From CAIKMD01 sp963702925 (GTDB taxonomy: Bacteria; Pseudomonadota; Alphaproteobacteria; ATCC43930; CGMCC-115725): a DNA stretch of 64,000 bases. The notes below the pieces were generated by a model. That model made no database searches, was not told the origin of the DNA, and saw nothing but the letters and a program-made list of their open reading frames with translations. The position numbers and the translations under genes were made by a program. The stretch is from positions 1,488,001-1,552,000 of the forward strand of contig OY969771.1 of the NCBI GenBank assembly GCA_963702925.1, given 5' to 3'. Within the stretch, counting starts at the first letter, position 1; every line of letters begins with the position of its first letter. Positions 34,539 through 43,489 of the stretch are shown here, in pieces.

Positions 34539-35126
34539 CTAGTTCGCTCCAGCGGAGGTTCTCGCTATCGCCGCACGAAAAGCGGGACTGTCAAGCAAAC
34601 GGTCTACGGTGCGGTTTAACACTTCCTCTGATAGGGTCTGGAGATCCGTGACGTCGGCGAAGATTCCAGTCTCGAAGAATTTGGTGTCGGACTCACTGTC
34701 GATCGCACTATCTTGAAACACTGCGCGCCCAGCCGGATCAACAACAGACATTGTCATGTCGATGCGGGCTGTTCGGCCAATGATCATGTCCGCATCGAAT
34801 TTTCGTACCACCAACACAAGTTGGAGTGGCGCTTGAGTGTTCTGCGCCAGTAGGCCGCGCGCGCGTAGTCCATCCGTGAACGCGTCAGCGATTTCGTCCT
34901 TAACCGGCTTTGCCGTGTCGAGAGTCTTTAGAGGATTCCCGAACCCTCCCTCGACTGTAGCAAGGCGTGTGGGCGCTTCCTTCCGTTGATCGATTGCCGT
35001 CACAGAGCCTATCGATGAAGCCGGGGCAGGCTGAATCACTGCCGTGGGAATATAATGCAGATTTGCGACCGTGTTGCTGCAAGCACCCAATGCGAGTGCC
35101 AGCCCAATCGCCAAAAGACGACGCAT
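34539..35126 (-). CDS. YajG-like lipoprotein
   Basis: The 195-residue protein has a lipoprotein signal (lipobox LGAC, Cys at about residue 17) and a mature domain like the YajG family (VTAIDQRKEAPTRLATVEGGFGNP, then VKDEIADAFTDGLRARG). Function is unknown in the family; it should sit on the periplasmic side of the outer membrane. The frame extends into MITE copy 3, but the ATG at 35126 behind AGGAG begins the signal peptide (MRRLLAIGLALALGACS). Its promoter region abuts copy 3. Confidence 0.8.
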   Translation of the reverse strand: MRRLLAIGLALALGACSNTVANLHYIPTAVIQPAPASSIGSVTAIDQRKEAPTRLATVEGGFGNPLKTLDTAKPVKDEIADAFTDGLRARGLLAQNTQAPLQLVLVVRKFDADMIIGRTARIDMTMSVVDPAGRAVFQDSAIDSESDTKFFETGIFADVTDLQTLSEEVLNRTVDRLLDSPAFRAAIARTSAGAN

Positions 35127-35140
35127 AGAGGATTCTCCTG

Positions 35141-35264
35141 ATGTTACGGTGACAGTGCACTTATCTCTGTTCCTGCGGCAGAAGTCCGGGAAGAACCACG
35201 CGCATGACACGATCGATGATTCCCGGCGCCGCGCGTAAAATTAAACGCACTGTCACCGTAATTC
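35141..35264. repeat. MITE-like element, copy 3 (124 bp)
   Basis: This shortest full copy has a left end TTACGGTGACAGTGCACTTA near 35144 and an inverted right end GAATTACGGTGACAGTGCGT. On the minus strand it encodes a complete 14-residue remnant MRVVLPGLLPQEQR (35161-35205), like a transposase N-terminus followed at once by a stop. It lies between the promoter of the YajG-like gene and the end of the next gene. Confidence 0.7.
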
Positions 35265-35275
35265 GATTGCGGGGC

Positions 35276-35599
35276 CTAGCGAATTGTCCTCTTCATCAAA
35301 ATCTCGTCGCTGATAAACCCGGCGAGTTCATAGCCTTCCTTCGTCAATCGGTTCATCTCGATCGTCAGATAGAACGCGCGCTTATTCGCATCGTCCGGTC
35401 GCGGGATGTCCTTAACCTCCGGCCAGAAGAACACAACCTTTCCATCGGGATAGACAACGCACATACGGTCGGTGCCGTCCCACCGAATGTCGATGTATTC
35501 CACCCGCGCCGGTGCGCTTTGCGCGAATGCTGAAATCTGCGTTGCTGCCGCGAGCCCAATCAGCGCCAGCGCCGTAACGACGATGGTCCGTTTCCGCAT
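35276..35599 (-). CDS. Small secreted protein of unknown function
   Basis: The predicted 107-residue protein has a signal peptide (about 1-29, ending ISAFAQS). The mature domain of about 78 residues is rich in beta-type sequence (VEYIDIRWDGTDRMCVVYPDGKVVFFWPEVKDIPRPDD). I do not recognise it. The frame runs on upstream into the partial MITE copy, but the ATG at 35599 with GGGAG and the signal peptide is the sensible start. Confidence 0.6.
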   Translation of the reverse strand: MRKRTIVVTALALIGLAAATQISAFAQSAPARVEYIDIRWDGTDRMCVVYPDGKVVFFWPEVKDIPRPDDANKRAFYLTIEMNRLTKEGYELAGFISDEILMKRTIR

Positions 35600-35677
35600 A
35601 CCGAGATGCTCCCGTTCCTGAAGTTGCGCCTGTCCACCCAAGCGGGCGACCGCCATCAGTATCGTAAGCCACTGAGA

Positions 35678-35704
35678 AATTACAGTGACAGTGCATCTCT
35701 CTCC
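35678..35704. repeat. MITE-like element, left end only
   Basis: AATTACAGTGACAGTGCATC followed by TCTCTC matches the left end of the three full copies, but no right end follows. It is a broken or one-ended copy. Confidence 0.55.
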
Positions 35705-35870
35705 GAAGCATTCCACCACTCCCGTTGCGCCCGTTCCAGCGGATTTTGGCCGTGCGATTGGAATTGGGCGGAAGGCAGGAAGGGATGCCGGCCTCCATCA
35801 CGCTGGCACGGAGAGTGGGCGATTGGTACCTTCGCAACATCGAAAAACCGCCGGATGAGGTGCCGACACG

Positions 35871-36257
35871 ATGAAAAAAAGCGCAACGCCCAAAAGCGAA
35901 TCCCCGTCCCGGCTGATCGACGCGCGGATCAAGGAGCTGGGCGACTGGCGCGGCAAGATGCTTGCCCATATCCGCGCGCTGATCAAAGCGGCCGACCCCG
36001 CGGCGATCGAGGAGTGGAAGTGGCGCGGCGTTCCGGTCTGGTCTCACGACGGAATCATCTGCACCGGCGAGACCTATAAGAGCATCGTGAAGCTGACTTT
36101 CGCCAAGGGCGCGTCGCTCAAAGACCCTGCACGGCTTTTCAACGCCAGCCTTGACGGCAACACCAGGCGCGCGATCGATATCCACGAGGGCGAAGACCTC
36201 GACGCGGATGCGTTCAAGACGCTGATCCGCGCCGCCGCGGCCCTGAACCAGTCATAG
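35871..36257 (+). CDS. DUF1801-domain protein
   Basis: The 128-residue protein has the DUF1801 core (ADPAAIEEWKWRGVPVWSHDGIICTGETYKSIVKLTFAKGASL), a family related by fold to bacterial frataxin-like/YdhG proteins with no settled function. It is cytoplasmic with no signal. GAGG lies 8 bases before the ATG. It is convergent with the methylmalonyl-CoA mutase gene, 14 bases apart. Confidence 0.82.
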   Translation: MKKSATPKSESPSRLIDARIKELGDWRGKMLAHIRALIKAADPAAIEEWKWRGVPVWSHDGIICTGETYKSIVKLTFAKGASLKDPARLFNASLDGNTRRAIDIHEGEDLDADAFKTLIRAAAALNQS

Positions 36258-36271
36258 GACCGATAGTCGAA

Positions 36272-38422
36272 TTACGCCGCCAGGCGTTTCTTGGCGATGA
36301 GCTTCAGCACTTCGCTCGCGGCCAGCGGAATATTCGTGCCCGGCCCATAGACCGCGGCGACGCCCGCGGCTTTCAGGAACGCGTAATCCTGCGGCGGCAC
36401 CACGCCGCCCACCACCACGAGAATATCCTCGGCGCCTTGCGCCTTGAGCGCGGCGATCAGCGCCGGCACCAAGGTCTTGTGGCCCGCGGCCTGGGACGAC
36501 ACGCCGATGACATGGGCGTCGTTCTCCACCGCCTGGCGCGCGGCTTCCTCGGGCGTCTGAAACAGCGGCCCGACATCGACATCGAAGCCCAGATCGGCGA
36601 AAGCGGTGGCGATCACCTTGGCGCCGCGGTCATGCCCGTCCTGGCCGAGCTTCACCACCAGCATGCGCGGGCGCCGTCCTTCGTCGCGCGCGAAAGCCTC
36701 GACCTCGCGCAGAATGCGCGCATAGGCCTCGTCGCCCGCGTATTGCGCGCCGTAGACGCCCGAGATCGAGCGGGTGGTTGCGTGGTGGCGGGTGAAGACC
36801 GCTTCCAGCGCGTCGGAAACCTCGCCCAAGCTCGTACGCGCGCGCATCGCCTCGACCGCGAGCGCCAAGAGATTGCCCTGCCCCGTCTTTGCCGCTTCGG
36901 TCAAAGCCGCCAGCGCCGCCGCGACGCGCGATGGATCGCGCGCGGCGCGCATGGCTTTGAGCCGCGCCACTTGCTGCTCGCGCACCTCGGTATTGTCGAT
37001 GTCGCGCAGCTCGACCGGGTGATCCGCCTCGGCCTGGTATTTATTGACGCCGACGATGACCTCTTCGCCGCGATCGATACGCGCCTGGCGCCGCGCCGCG
37101 GCTTCCTCGATCTTGAGCTTGGGCAAGCCGCTTTCGAGCGCCTTGGTCATGCCGCCCAGCGCCTCGACCTCGGCGATCAGGTCGTTGGCCGCTTGCGCGA
37201 CCGAATGAGTAAGGCTTTCGACGTAATAGGAGCCGCCCAGCGGATCGACGACGTGCGTCACGCCGGCTTCCTCGGCAAGAATAAGCTGCGTGTTGCGCGC
37301 GATCCGCGCCGAGAACGGCGTCGGCAAGGCCAGCGCCTCGTCGAAGGAATTGGTGTGTAGCGAATTCGTGCCGCCCAGCACGCCGGCCATCGCCTCGACC
37401 GTGGTGCGGATGATGTTGTTGTAAGGGTCCTGCTCGGTCAGGCTCACGCCCGAGGTTTGGCAATGCATGCGCAAAGCGAGCGAGGCCGGATTTTGCGGAT
37501 TGAACGGCTTCATCAGCCGCGCCCACAGGAGACGCGCCGCGCGCAGCTTCGCCACCTCCATGAAGAAATTCATGCCGATGCAGAAGAAGAAGCTGAGCCG
37601 CGGCGCGAACTCGTCGATCTTCAAGCCGCGGCCCAAAGCCGCGCGCACATAGTCGAGCCCGTCGGCCAAGGTGAAAGCCAGCTCCTGGACGCAGGTGGCG
37701 CCGGCTTCCTGCATGTGATAGCCGGAGATCGAAATCGAATTGAAGCGCGGCATGTGGCGTGCCGTGTATTCGATGATGTCGGCGACGATCCGCATCGAGG
37801 GTCCGGGCGGATAGATATAAGTGTTCCGGACCATGAACTCCTTGAGGATGTCGTTCTGGATCGTGCCGGAAAGCTTCTCGCGCGCAACGCCTTGCTCTTC
37901 GCCGGCGACGATGAAGGCCGCCAGCACCGGCAACACCCCGCCATTCATGGTCATCGACACGCTCATCTGGTCGAGCGGAATGCCGGCGAAGAGAATCTTC
38001 ATGTCCTCGACGCTGTCGATCGCGACCCCAGCCTTGCCGACATCGCCGACGACGCGCGGATGGTCGCTGTCATAGCCGCGATGGGTGGCAAGATCGAAGG
38101 CGACCGAGAGGCCCTTTTGACCCTGGCGCAGATTCTCGCGAAAGAACGCGTTCGATTCCTCGGCGGTCGAGAAGCCGGCATATTGGCGCAAGGTCCAAGG
38201 CCGGTTGGCATACATGGTGGCGCGCACGCCGCGCGTAAACGGCGGAAAGCCCGGCAAGCTGCCGAGGGATTCGAGCCGTTCCAGATCTTCCGCCGTGTAA
38301 AGCGGCTTGACCGCGATGCCTTCGAGGGTTTGCCAGGAAAGGGTCGCGACGCTTTTGCCGCCGAGCTCCTTCTCGGCCGCTTCCAGCCAATCCCGCAGCG
38401 TCTTCTCGGGGAAATCCGCCAT
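36272..38422 (-). CDS. scpA: Methylmalonyl-CoA mutase (single-chain)
   Basis: This 716-residue adenosylcobalamin enzyme interconverts (R)-methylmalonyl-CoA and succinyl-CoA, the last step of propionyl-CoA assimilation. The catalytic TIM barrel spans about 1-560 (FTRGVRATMYANRPWTLRQYAGF, SVSMTMNGGVLPV). The B12 domain follows with the lower-ligand motif LGQDGHDRGAKV (DxHxxG) near residue 595 and GVSSQAAGHKTLVPAL. Length and single-chain layout match the homodimeric ScpA/MUT type. Its likely GTPase chaperone MeaB is encoded 21 kb away, unlike many genomes where the two adjoin. Confidence 0.96.
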   Translation of the reverse strand: MADFPEKTLRDWLEAAEKELGGKSVATLSWQTLEGIAVKPLYTAEDLERLESLGSLPGFPPFTRGVRATMYANRPWTLRQYAGFSTAEESNAFFRENLRQGQKGLSVAFDLATHRGYDSDHPRVVGDVGKAGVAIDSVEDMKILFAGIPLDQMSVSMTMNGGVLPVLAAFIVAGEEQGVAREKLSGTIQNDILKEFMVRNTYIYPPGPSMRIVADIIEYTARHMPRFNSISISGYHMQEAGATCVQELAFTLADGLDYVRAALGRGLKIDEFAPRLSFFFCIGMNFFMEVAKLRAARLLWARLMKPFNPQNPASLALRMHCQTSGVSLTEQDPYNNIIRTTVEAMAGVLGGTNSLHTNSFDEALALPTPFSARIARNTQLILAEEAGVTHVVDPLGGSYYVESLTHSVAQAANDLIAEVEALGGMTKALESGLPKLKIEEAAARRQARIDRGEEVIVGVNKYQAEADHPVELRDIDNTEVREQQVARLKAMRAARDPSRVAAALAALTEAAKTGQGNLLALAVEAMRARTSLGEVSDALEAVFTRHHATTRSISGVYGAQYAGDEAYARILREVEAFARDEGRRPRMLVVKLGQDGHDRGAKVIATAFADLGFDVDVGPLFQTPEEAARQAVENDAHVIGVSSQAAGHKTLVPALIAALKAQGAEDILVVVGGVVPPQDYAFLKAAGVAAVYGPGTNIPLAASEVLKLIAKKRLAA

Positions 38423-38462
38423 GGCCGCATTATAGCAAAGAAGCGGCCGCAGGGTCAGCGTG

Positions 38463-39533
38463 TCAGTCGCGTCTTAACGAATGGCAGACGACCAGAGCGG
38501 CGGTCAGCACCAGCAGCGCGCCGGCCTGATGCGCCACCGCCACAGGCAAGGGCACGACCAGCAGCAAGGTCGCAATCCCGAGCGCAACCTGCAAGCAGGC
38601 CAAGAAGAACAACGCATGCAACGCCGCGCGCGCACGCGACGACAGAGCCGCGCGCATTCCCGCCAGCCACAGCAGCGCCGTTGCCGCCCAGGTGGTTTCG
38701 GCCAGCACGCGGTGATCGAACTGCACGCTGGTGAGGTTTTCGAACCAATTGCGGTACCAGGGCGAGAGATGCCAGTAATCCGGCGGCACCAAACGCCCTT
38801 CCATCAGCGGGAAAGTATTGTCGAGATAGCCGGCGCGCGTGCCGGCGACGAAAGCCCCGGCGACCAGGGTGGTGAAAACGAGGACGAGCACGAAGCTTGC
38901 GCCGTGGCGAAGCGTCGCGAGCGCGACACGTCCTTCTCCGCCCTTGAGGGCGGAGAAGGATTGCGGAGAGCGCAGCAAATCCAGCGCCACCCACAGCATG
39001 GCAAGATAGATCACCACCGCCATGGCGAGATGCGCGGCGAGCCGGTACTGGCTTACTTCGATGCGGTCTTCGAGCCCGCTCATCACCATGTACCAGCCGA
39101 GCGCGCCTTGCAGCCCGCCGAGCACGAAAAGCCCTGCCAGCTTGGGCGCGAGCGCGCGCGAAACCTGACCGCGAACAAGGAAATAAAGAAACGGCAGGGC
39201 GAACGCCGCGCCGATCAGCCTGCCGACGAGGCGATGGAAATATTCCCAGAAATAAATGTGCTTGAAATCGGCGAGGCTCATATCGGCGTGGATCGCCTGA
39301 TATTGCGGGATCGCCTGATAGCGCGCGAAAGCGTCTTGCCATTGCGCTTCGTTAAGCGGCGGCAGCGCGCCTTCGATCGGCTGCCACTGCGTGATCGAAA
39401 GGCCGGATTCGGTCAGGCGGGTGATGCCGCCGATCACCACCATGAGAAAGATCAGCGCGCAACAGGCGAGCAGCCACCAGGCAATCGCGCGCTCGGCGGA
39501 CGTGCTCTGCGAGGGATGCGTGACCGCGACCAT
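38463..39533 (-). CDS. ctaA: Heme A synthase (COX15/CtaA family)
   Basis: This 356-residue, eight-helix inner-membrane protein oxidises the C8 methyl of heme O to make heme A for aa3-type cytochrome oxidase. The conserved His ligands are visible in YFWEYFHRLVGRLIG, FDHRVLAE and VAHQAGAL, and the family opening VVIGGITRLTESGLSI is complete. The form without a Cys pair in the first external loop is typical of alphaproteobacteria and mitochondria. The window has no ctaB or oxidase genes. The gene lies 40 bases upstream of the mutase on the same strand. Confidence 0.95.
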   Translation of the reverse strand: MVAVTHPSQSTSAERAIAWWLLACCALIFLMVVIGGITRLTESGLSITQWQPIEGALPPLNEAQWQDAFARYQAIPQYQAIHADMSLADFKHIYFWEYFHRLVGRLIGAAFALPFLYFLVRGQVSRALAPKLAGLFVLGGLQGALGWYMVMSGLEDRIEVSQYRLAAHLAMAVVIYLAMLWVALDLLRSPQSFSALKGGEGRVALATLRHGASFVLVLVFTTLVAGAFVAGTRAGYLDNTFPLMEGRLVPPDYWHLSPWYRNWFENLTSVQFDHRVLAETTWAATALLWLAGMRAALSSRARAALHALFFLACLQVALGIATLLLVVPLPVAVAHQAGALLVLTAALVVCHSLRRD

Positions 39534-39555
39534 CGGTGCGCGCGCGACCGCGCCG

Positions 39556-39960
39556 TCAGGGACGCGCGAAACGCGCCCGGGCGCCGCGCTCGAGCGCCGC
39601 GGCGACCAGACGGTCGAGACCGATGCGGTGCCGCAACAGCTCCAACAGGCGCAGGGTTTCCTGGCTCACCTCGCCGCCGGCGGCGGCCACGTCGCAAGCG
39701 ACGGCATAGGCGGTCTCGCGCAGCTTGGTCGGGATCGCCGCCTTGACCGTCTTCAAGGCTTCCTCGAGCCCCGCGTCGCGCCCGAGCATCATGGCGCAGG
39801 ATTTGAGGTCTTGCGTCAGGCGCTTTTCGTCGTAACCGGCGAAAATCGGCAGGTGATTGACGATGTCGCCAATGATTCGCAACTCGGCATCGGCCATATC
39901 GTTATCGGCGGCCGAAACCATCACCATAATGTAAATCAGCGCTGCTTGCGGGTCGATCAC
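39556..39960 (-). CDS. TerB-like protein
   Basis: The 134-residue all-helical protein resembles the tellurite-resistance TerB family (MVMVSAADNDMADAELRIIGDIVNHL, with the acidic cluster typical of the metal site). It has no signal peptide. TerB proteins bind divalent metal and act in envelope stress complexes; this member is a lone gene. It lies 22 bases before ctaA on the same strand. Confidence 0.65.
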   Translation of the reverse strand: MIDPQAALIYIMVMVSAADNDMADAELRIIGDIVNHLPIFAGYDEKRLTQDLKSCAMMLGRDAGLEEALKTVKAAIPTKLRETAYAVACDVAAAGGEVSQETLRLLELLRHRIGLDRLVAAALERGARARFARP

Positions 39961-40050
39961 AGGAATGCCCTTTCTTTCGGTGCGGGCCAGAGTGCCATGA
40001 TTTACAACGCTACTGTCAAGCGGCCCCGTCTTCGGCTATGCTGCGACCCC

Positions 40051-40569
40051 ATGACACAAGCCAGGCTCGTCCTTCTCCTGTTGGCCGGCGCCCTTGCCGG
40101 TTGCGGCAGCACTTATTTCCCCTCGGCGATCCGCGACGCCGACCAGCGGGCGCAAGCCGCTTATGCCGATTGCGACGCGCAGCTGCGCAGCGGCGCCCTG
40201 AAAAGCCACCGCCAAGCGGTGGACTGTGCGAAGCCCAAAGTTCTGCTGACTTATCAGCAGAACGGCTACCCCTATATGGATTTGGTCAATCTCGACCTCA
40301 CCGCGCGCACCGTCGGCGCCGACGAGATCGACACGGGCTTTGCCACCGAGGCCGATATCAACCGCGACATCGCCGAGCTCGACCGCCGTATCGGCGCCGA
40401 GCGGCAACGCCGCGTCGATGCCGAGAAAGGCTTCGGCGGCAGCGCCACGCCCACGCCGGTCGCGCAAATGCTCGCCGGGCTGACCGCGCTGACCGGTGGC
40501 AGCAATGCTCCGACGCAGACCAGCAGCACCTGCTTCAAGGTCGGCACCTTCAGCCACTGCGATCAGTAG
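40051..40569 (+). CDS. Lipoprotein of unknown function
   Basis: The 172-residue protein has a lipoprotein signal (MTQARLVLLLLAGALAGCGS). The mature part is mostly helical with coiled-coil character near 110-140 (INRDIAELDRRIGAERQRRVDAE) and a Cys pair near the C-terminus (STCFKVGTFSHC). I do not recognise it. The open frame runs far upstream, but the ATG at 40051 starts the signal peptide. It ends 9 bases before the double-hairpin repeat copy A, which may terminate it. Confidence 0.7.
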   Translation: MTQARLVLLLLAGALAGCGSTYFPSAIRDADQRAQAAYADCDAQLRSGALKSHRQAVDCAKPKVLLTYQQNGYPYMDLVNLDLTARTVGADEIDTGFATEADINRDIAELDRRIGAERQRRVDAEKGFGGSATPTPVAQMLAGLTALTGGSNAPTQTSSTCFKVGTFSHCDQ

Positions 40570-40578
40570 GCCGGGCCA

Positions 40579-40692
40579 AGAGCAAGATCGGGTCAGCATG
40601 AATTATGCTGACCCGTGAATCTTGCTCTCATTCAATGATGTAGAGCCTGATTCACGTCTCAAGCCGATGGGGCTTGAGACGATCAGGCTCTA
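40579..40692. repeat. Double-hairpin repeat, copy A (114 bp)
   Basis: Hairpin 1 (40579-40628) has arms AGAGCAAGAT/ATCTTGCTCT and GGGTCAGCAT/ATGCTGACCC. Hairpin 2 (about 40641-40692) has arms AGAGCCTGAT/ATCAGGCTCT and GTCTCAAGCC/GGCTTGAGAC. A second copy lies at 47956-48064. Here it sits between two convergent genes, and the helicase reading frame ends inside hairpin 2. Confidence 0.8.
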
Positions 40693-43423
40693 GGAACTCG
40701 GCGGTGCGCGTCACCGCTTCCTTGAGGCCGATCCGCTCCACCGCGACGCCGTCGGGAAAAGCGCCCAACAGGCGCGACGGCATCATGCGGTCGAGCAAAA
40801 CGAACACGCCGGCGTCGTCGCCGCGCCGCACCAGCCGCCCGAAAGCCTGACGCAGCCGCAACCTGGTCAGCCGGTCGTCGTAAGCGGTTCCGCCGAAACG
40901 CGCGCGTCGCGCCTTGTGCAGGATATCGGGCCGCGGCCAAGGCACGCGGTCGAACACGATCAAGCGCAGCGACCGTCCCGGCACGTCGATGCCGTCGCGC
41001 AGCGCATCGGTGCCGAGAAGGCAAGCATCCTCTTCGGCGCGGAAAATATCGACCAGGGTCGCGGTATCCATCGCGTCGACATGCTGCGCCAGAAGCGGCA
41101 ACCCGGCCTCGGCCAGCGGCGCGGCGATGCGCTCATGCACCGCCCGGAGCCGCGTAATCGCGGTAAAGAGTCCGAGCGCGCCGCCGCCCGAGGCTTCGAA
41201 CAAGGCGCGATAGGCGCCCGCCACTTGGCCGGCATCCTCGCGGCGCACATCGTTGACGATGAAAACCCGGGTTTGCGCCTTGTAGTCGAAAGGCGACGGC
41301 ACCCGTGCCCGCACGGGCTTGCTCGCCAGATAAGGCGCGCCGCTGCGCGCTTCGGCGGCCTCCCAATCGCGCACCGGATCGCCGCTGCCATCGGTCAAGG
41401 TTGCCGAGGTGATGAGCACGCCATGCGCGTCCTTCATCACATGTTCGGCAAAAGGCCGCATGGGATCGACCCAGTGCCGATACATGCCGACATCGTGCTC
41501 GGTGCCGTCGCTTCTTTCCAAGGCAAGCCAATCGACGAAATCGGGCGCCGGTTCCGCTTCGATCGCCGCCAGCATGTGGCGCCAGCCGCCGAGCGCGAGC
41601 GCGCCGCGCCGGTGCAAGCCGCGCAAGATCGCCTCGATGCGCACGCGCGTGCCGCTGTCGAGCTCGGCGGCTTCGTTTTCGAGCCGCGCGGCCAGACGCG
41701 CCATCAAGCCGCGGATCGGCGCTTCGATCGCGGCAAGCTGCGCCGCCAAGGCGCGCGCGGCATCGGGCAGAAGGTCGATGCAAGGCCGCAACTCGGCTTC
41801 GAGCGAGTAGCCTTGATCGCGTGCCGCCGCGCGCGCCAAGACTTGCCGGCGCACCACGCCGAGAAAAGCCTCGAACGCGCCTTGCGGGCGCTCTTCGCTC
41901 AAGCGCTGCGCCCAGCCTTCGGCCGGCAGCACGCGCGAGGCTTGCAAAATATCGTCGAGCGCCTTGCCCGCCTTCGCGTCGCCCGTGATCAGATCCTCGA
42001 CCCGGCGGCGCAGCCCGCGCGCCCGCGAGCGGCTACGCTCGCCCGCGCCCAAGAGCCAACGCCGCAGCTCGGCGCCTTCGCGCCCCGACAGCGCCAGCGA
42101 AAACGCGTTGTCGGCGGCGTCGAAAAGATGATGTCCTTCGTCGAAGACATAACGCGTCGGCAGATAGGCATCGTCGAGCCCGCCCAGCGCGGCCTGGATC
42201 ATCACCAGCGCATGATTGGCGACCACGATGCGCGCACGCCGTGCGCGGCGCACGCTTTTTTCGATGAAGCAGCGGTGATAATGCGGGCACGCCGAATGGA
42301 TGCATTCGCCGCGCCGGTCGGCCAAGCCGATGGTTGGCGCGCGACCCAAAAGCTCGGGCAGCCAGCCGGGAAAATCGCCGCCGACCATGTCGCCGTCGCG
42401 CGTCGCCGCGATCCAGCGCGCGACCAGGCCGAGCGCCGCGGCATCGTGCGGACGCATGCCCAATTGCGCGACGCTTTCCTCGTAATTGAGCAGGCAAAGA
42501 TAATTCTCGCGGCCTTTGCGGATGACGACGCGGCGATTCTTTTCCGCCTTGTCGGGGTAAAGCCGGTCGAGCTCGTCGGCGATCTGGCTTTGCAGATTGC
42601 GCGTGTAAGTAGAGATCCAAACCGCGCCTTCGTTCTTCTCGGCCCAAAGACTCGCGGGCGCGATATAGCCCAGCGTCTTGCCGACGCCGGTGCCGGCCTC
42701 GGCCAAAACCAGCAACGGCGCGTCGGGCATCTCGCGCGGCTGGAACGCCGCGCTCACCGCCGCCGCGTAATCCGATTGCTGCGGCCGCGGCTCGGCGCCG
42801 TCACCGAGCAGCTCCACCAGCCGCGCGCGCGCTTCGCTTTCTTCGACCGGGATATTTCCCGGCGGCGGCTCGGGCGCGTATTCCGACCATTCGGTCAATT
42901 TGCGCCAAGGTGCGAGACCATCGGCGGCACGTCCTGCGTCGCTTGGCCGCAAGGAAGCGATCACGGCATCGGCCCAGCCCCAACCGCCTTTTCCCATCGC
43001 TTCGGCGAGCACGCGCGCTTCGCCCGCATCGCGCCCGCGCAGCTCGGCGAGCAACGCAGCGGCAGCAGCAACCAGGGTCAGCGCCTCGCCTTCGAGCCCT
43101 TTGGGTAGAGGCAATCCCAGCGCCACGGCGAGCCCGCGCGGAGTCGGCAGGCAGAAGCTTGCCGGCCGGACGAAAGCGTAAAGCTCCATGAGGTCGAGCG
43201 CGGGGAAACCCGGCCCGCCCAGGCGGGAGAGCGTCGCGCGCGCATGACACAGCATGGGCGGGGTCGCGCGCGCCCGCTTGCCGGCCTCGGCAAGGCTCAG
43301 GATTTCGATCTCGCCTTCGGCGGAAAGCCACGCCGCCTGCGCCGGTCCCGCGACCAGCGCCGGCACGGCGGGCAAGGCGACGGGGATAGCCGGGGCGTTC
43401 TGATTGTGAGCGAGGACAGGCAC
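40652..43423 (-). CDS. DinG/YoaA-type ATP-dependent DNA helicase (XPD-like, Fe-S)
   Basis: This superfamily-2 helicase has about 923 residues. It shows Walker A in EAGTGVGKTL, the DEAH-type box as FDEGHHLFD, and four Cys of the iron-sulfur domain (NYLCLLNYEE, then CIHSACPHYHRC). Late helicase motifs include GTDALRDGIDVPGRSL and RLRQAFGRLVRRGDDAG. XPD/DinG enzymes unwind 5' to 3' and resolve R-loops or damaged forks. The frame runs to 44269 but that part lies over pyrD; GTG 43423 is the best start, since it keeps the N-terminal domain and clears the divergent pyrD. The last 13 residues or so (LEPDRLKPHRLET) are encoded by hairpin 2 of the repeat. Confidence 0.9.
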   Translation of the reverse strand: MPVLAHNQNAPAIPVALPAVPALVAGPAQAAWLSAEGEIEILSLAEAGKRARATPPMLCHARATLSRLGGPGFPALDLMELYAFVRPASFCLPTPRGLAVALGLPLPKGLEGEALTLVAAAAALLAELRGRDAGEARVLAEAMGKGGWGWADAVIASLRPSDAGRAADGLAPWRKLTEWSEYAPEPPPGNIPVEESEARARLVELLGDGAEPRPQQSDYAAAVSAAFQPREMPDAPLLVLAEAGTGVGKTLGYIAPASLWAEKNEGAVWISTYTRNLQSQIADELDRLYPDKAEKNRRVVIRKGRENYLCLLNYEESVAQLGMRPHDAAALGLVARWIAATRDGDMVGGDFPGWLPELLGRAPTIGLADRRGECIHSACPHYHRCFIEKSVRRARRARIVVANHALVMIQAALGGLDDAYLPTRYVFDEGHHLFDAADNAFSLALSGREGAELRRWLLGAGERSRSRARGLRRRVEDLITGDAKAGKALDDILQASRVLPAEGWAQRLSEERPQGAFEAFLGVVRRQVLARAAARDQGYSLEAELRPCIDLLPDAARALAAQLAAIEAPIRGLMARLAARLENEAAELDSGTRVRIEAILRGLHRRGALALGGWRHMLAAIEAEPAPDFVDWLALERSDGTEHDVGMYRHWVDPMRPFAEHVMKDAHGVLITSATLTDGSGDPVRDWEAAEARSGAPYLASKPVRARVPSPFDYKAQTRVFIVNDVRREDAGQVAGAYRALFEASGGGALGLFTAITRLRAVHERIAAPLAEAGLPLLAQHVDAMDTATLVDIFRAEEDACLLGTDALRDGIDVPGRSLRLIVFDRVPWPRPDILHKARRARFGGTAYDDRLTRLRLRQAFGRLVRRGDDAGVFVLLDRMMPSRLLGAFPDGVAVERIGLKEAVTRTAEFLEPDRLKPHRLET

Positions 43424-43489
43424 GGATTCAGCATATAGAGGTTTCGCCGGGCCTTGTCGCGGGCGCCGCCGCTGCGCTAGCGTCAGCGC

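Noticed and set aside
33067..35264. CRISPR-like array suggested by repeats at 33.1, 34.4 and 35.1 kb
   Set aside because: Spacing is irregular (over 600 bp), the repeats are over 120 bp with terminal inverted repeats, and genes lie between them.
40916..43108. 730-codon + strand frame
   Set aside because: Antisense shadow of the DinG-type helicase, which has full motif support.
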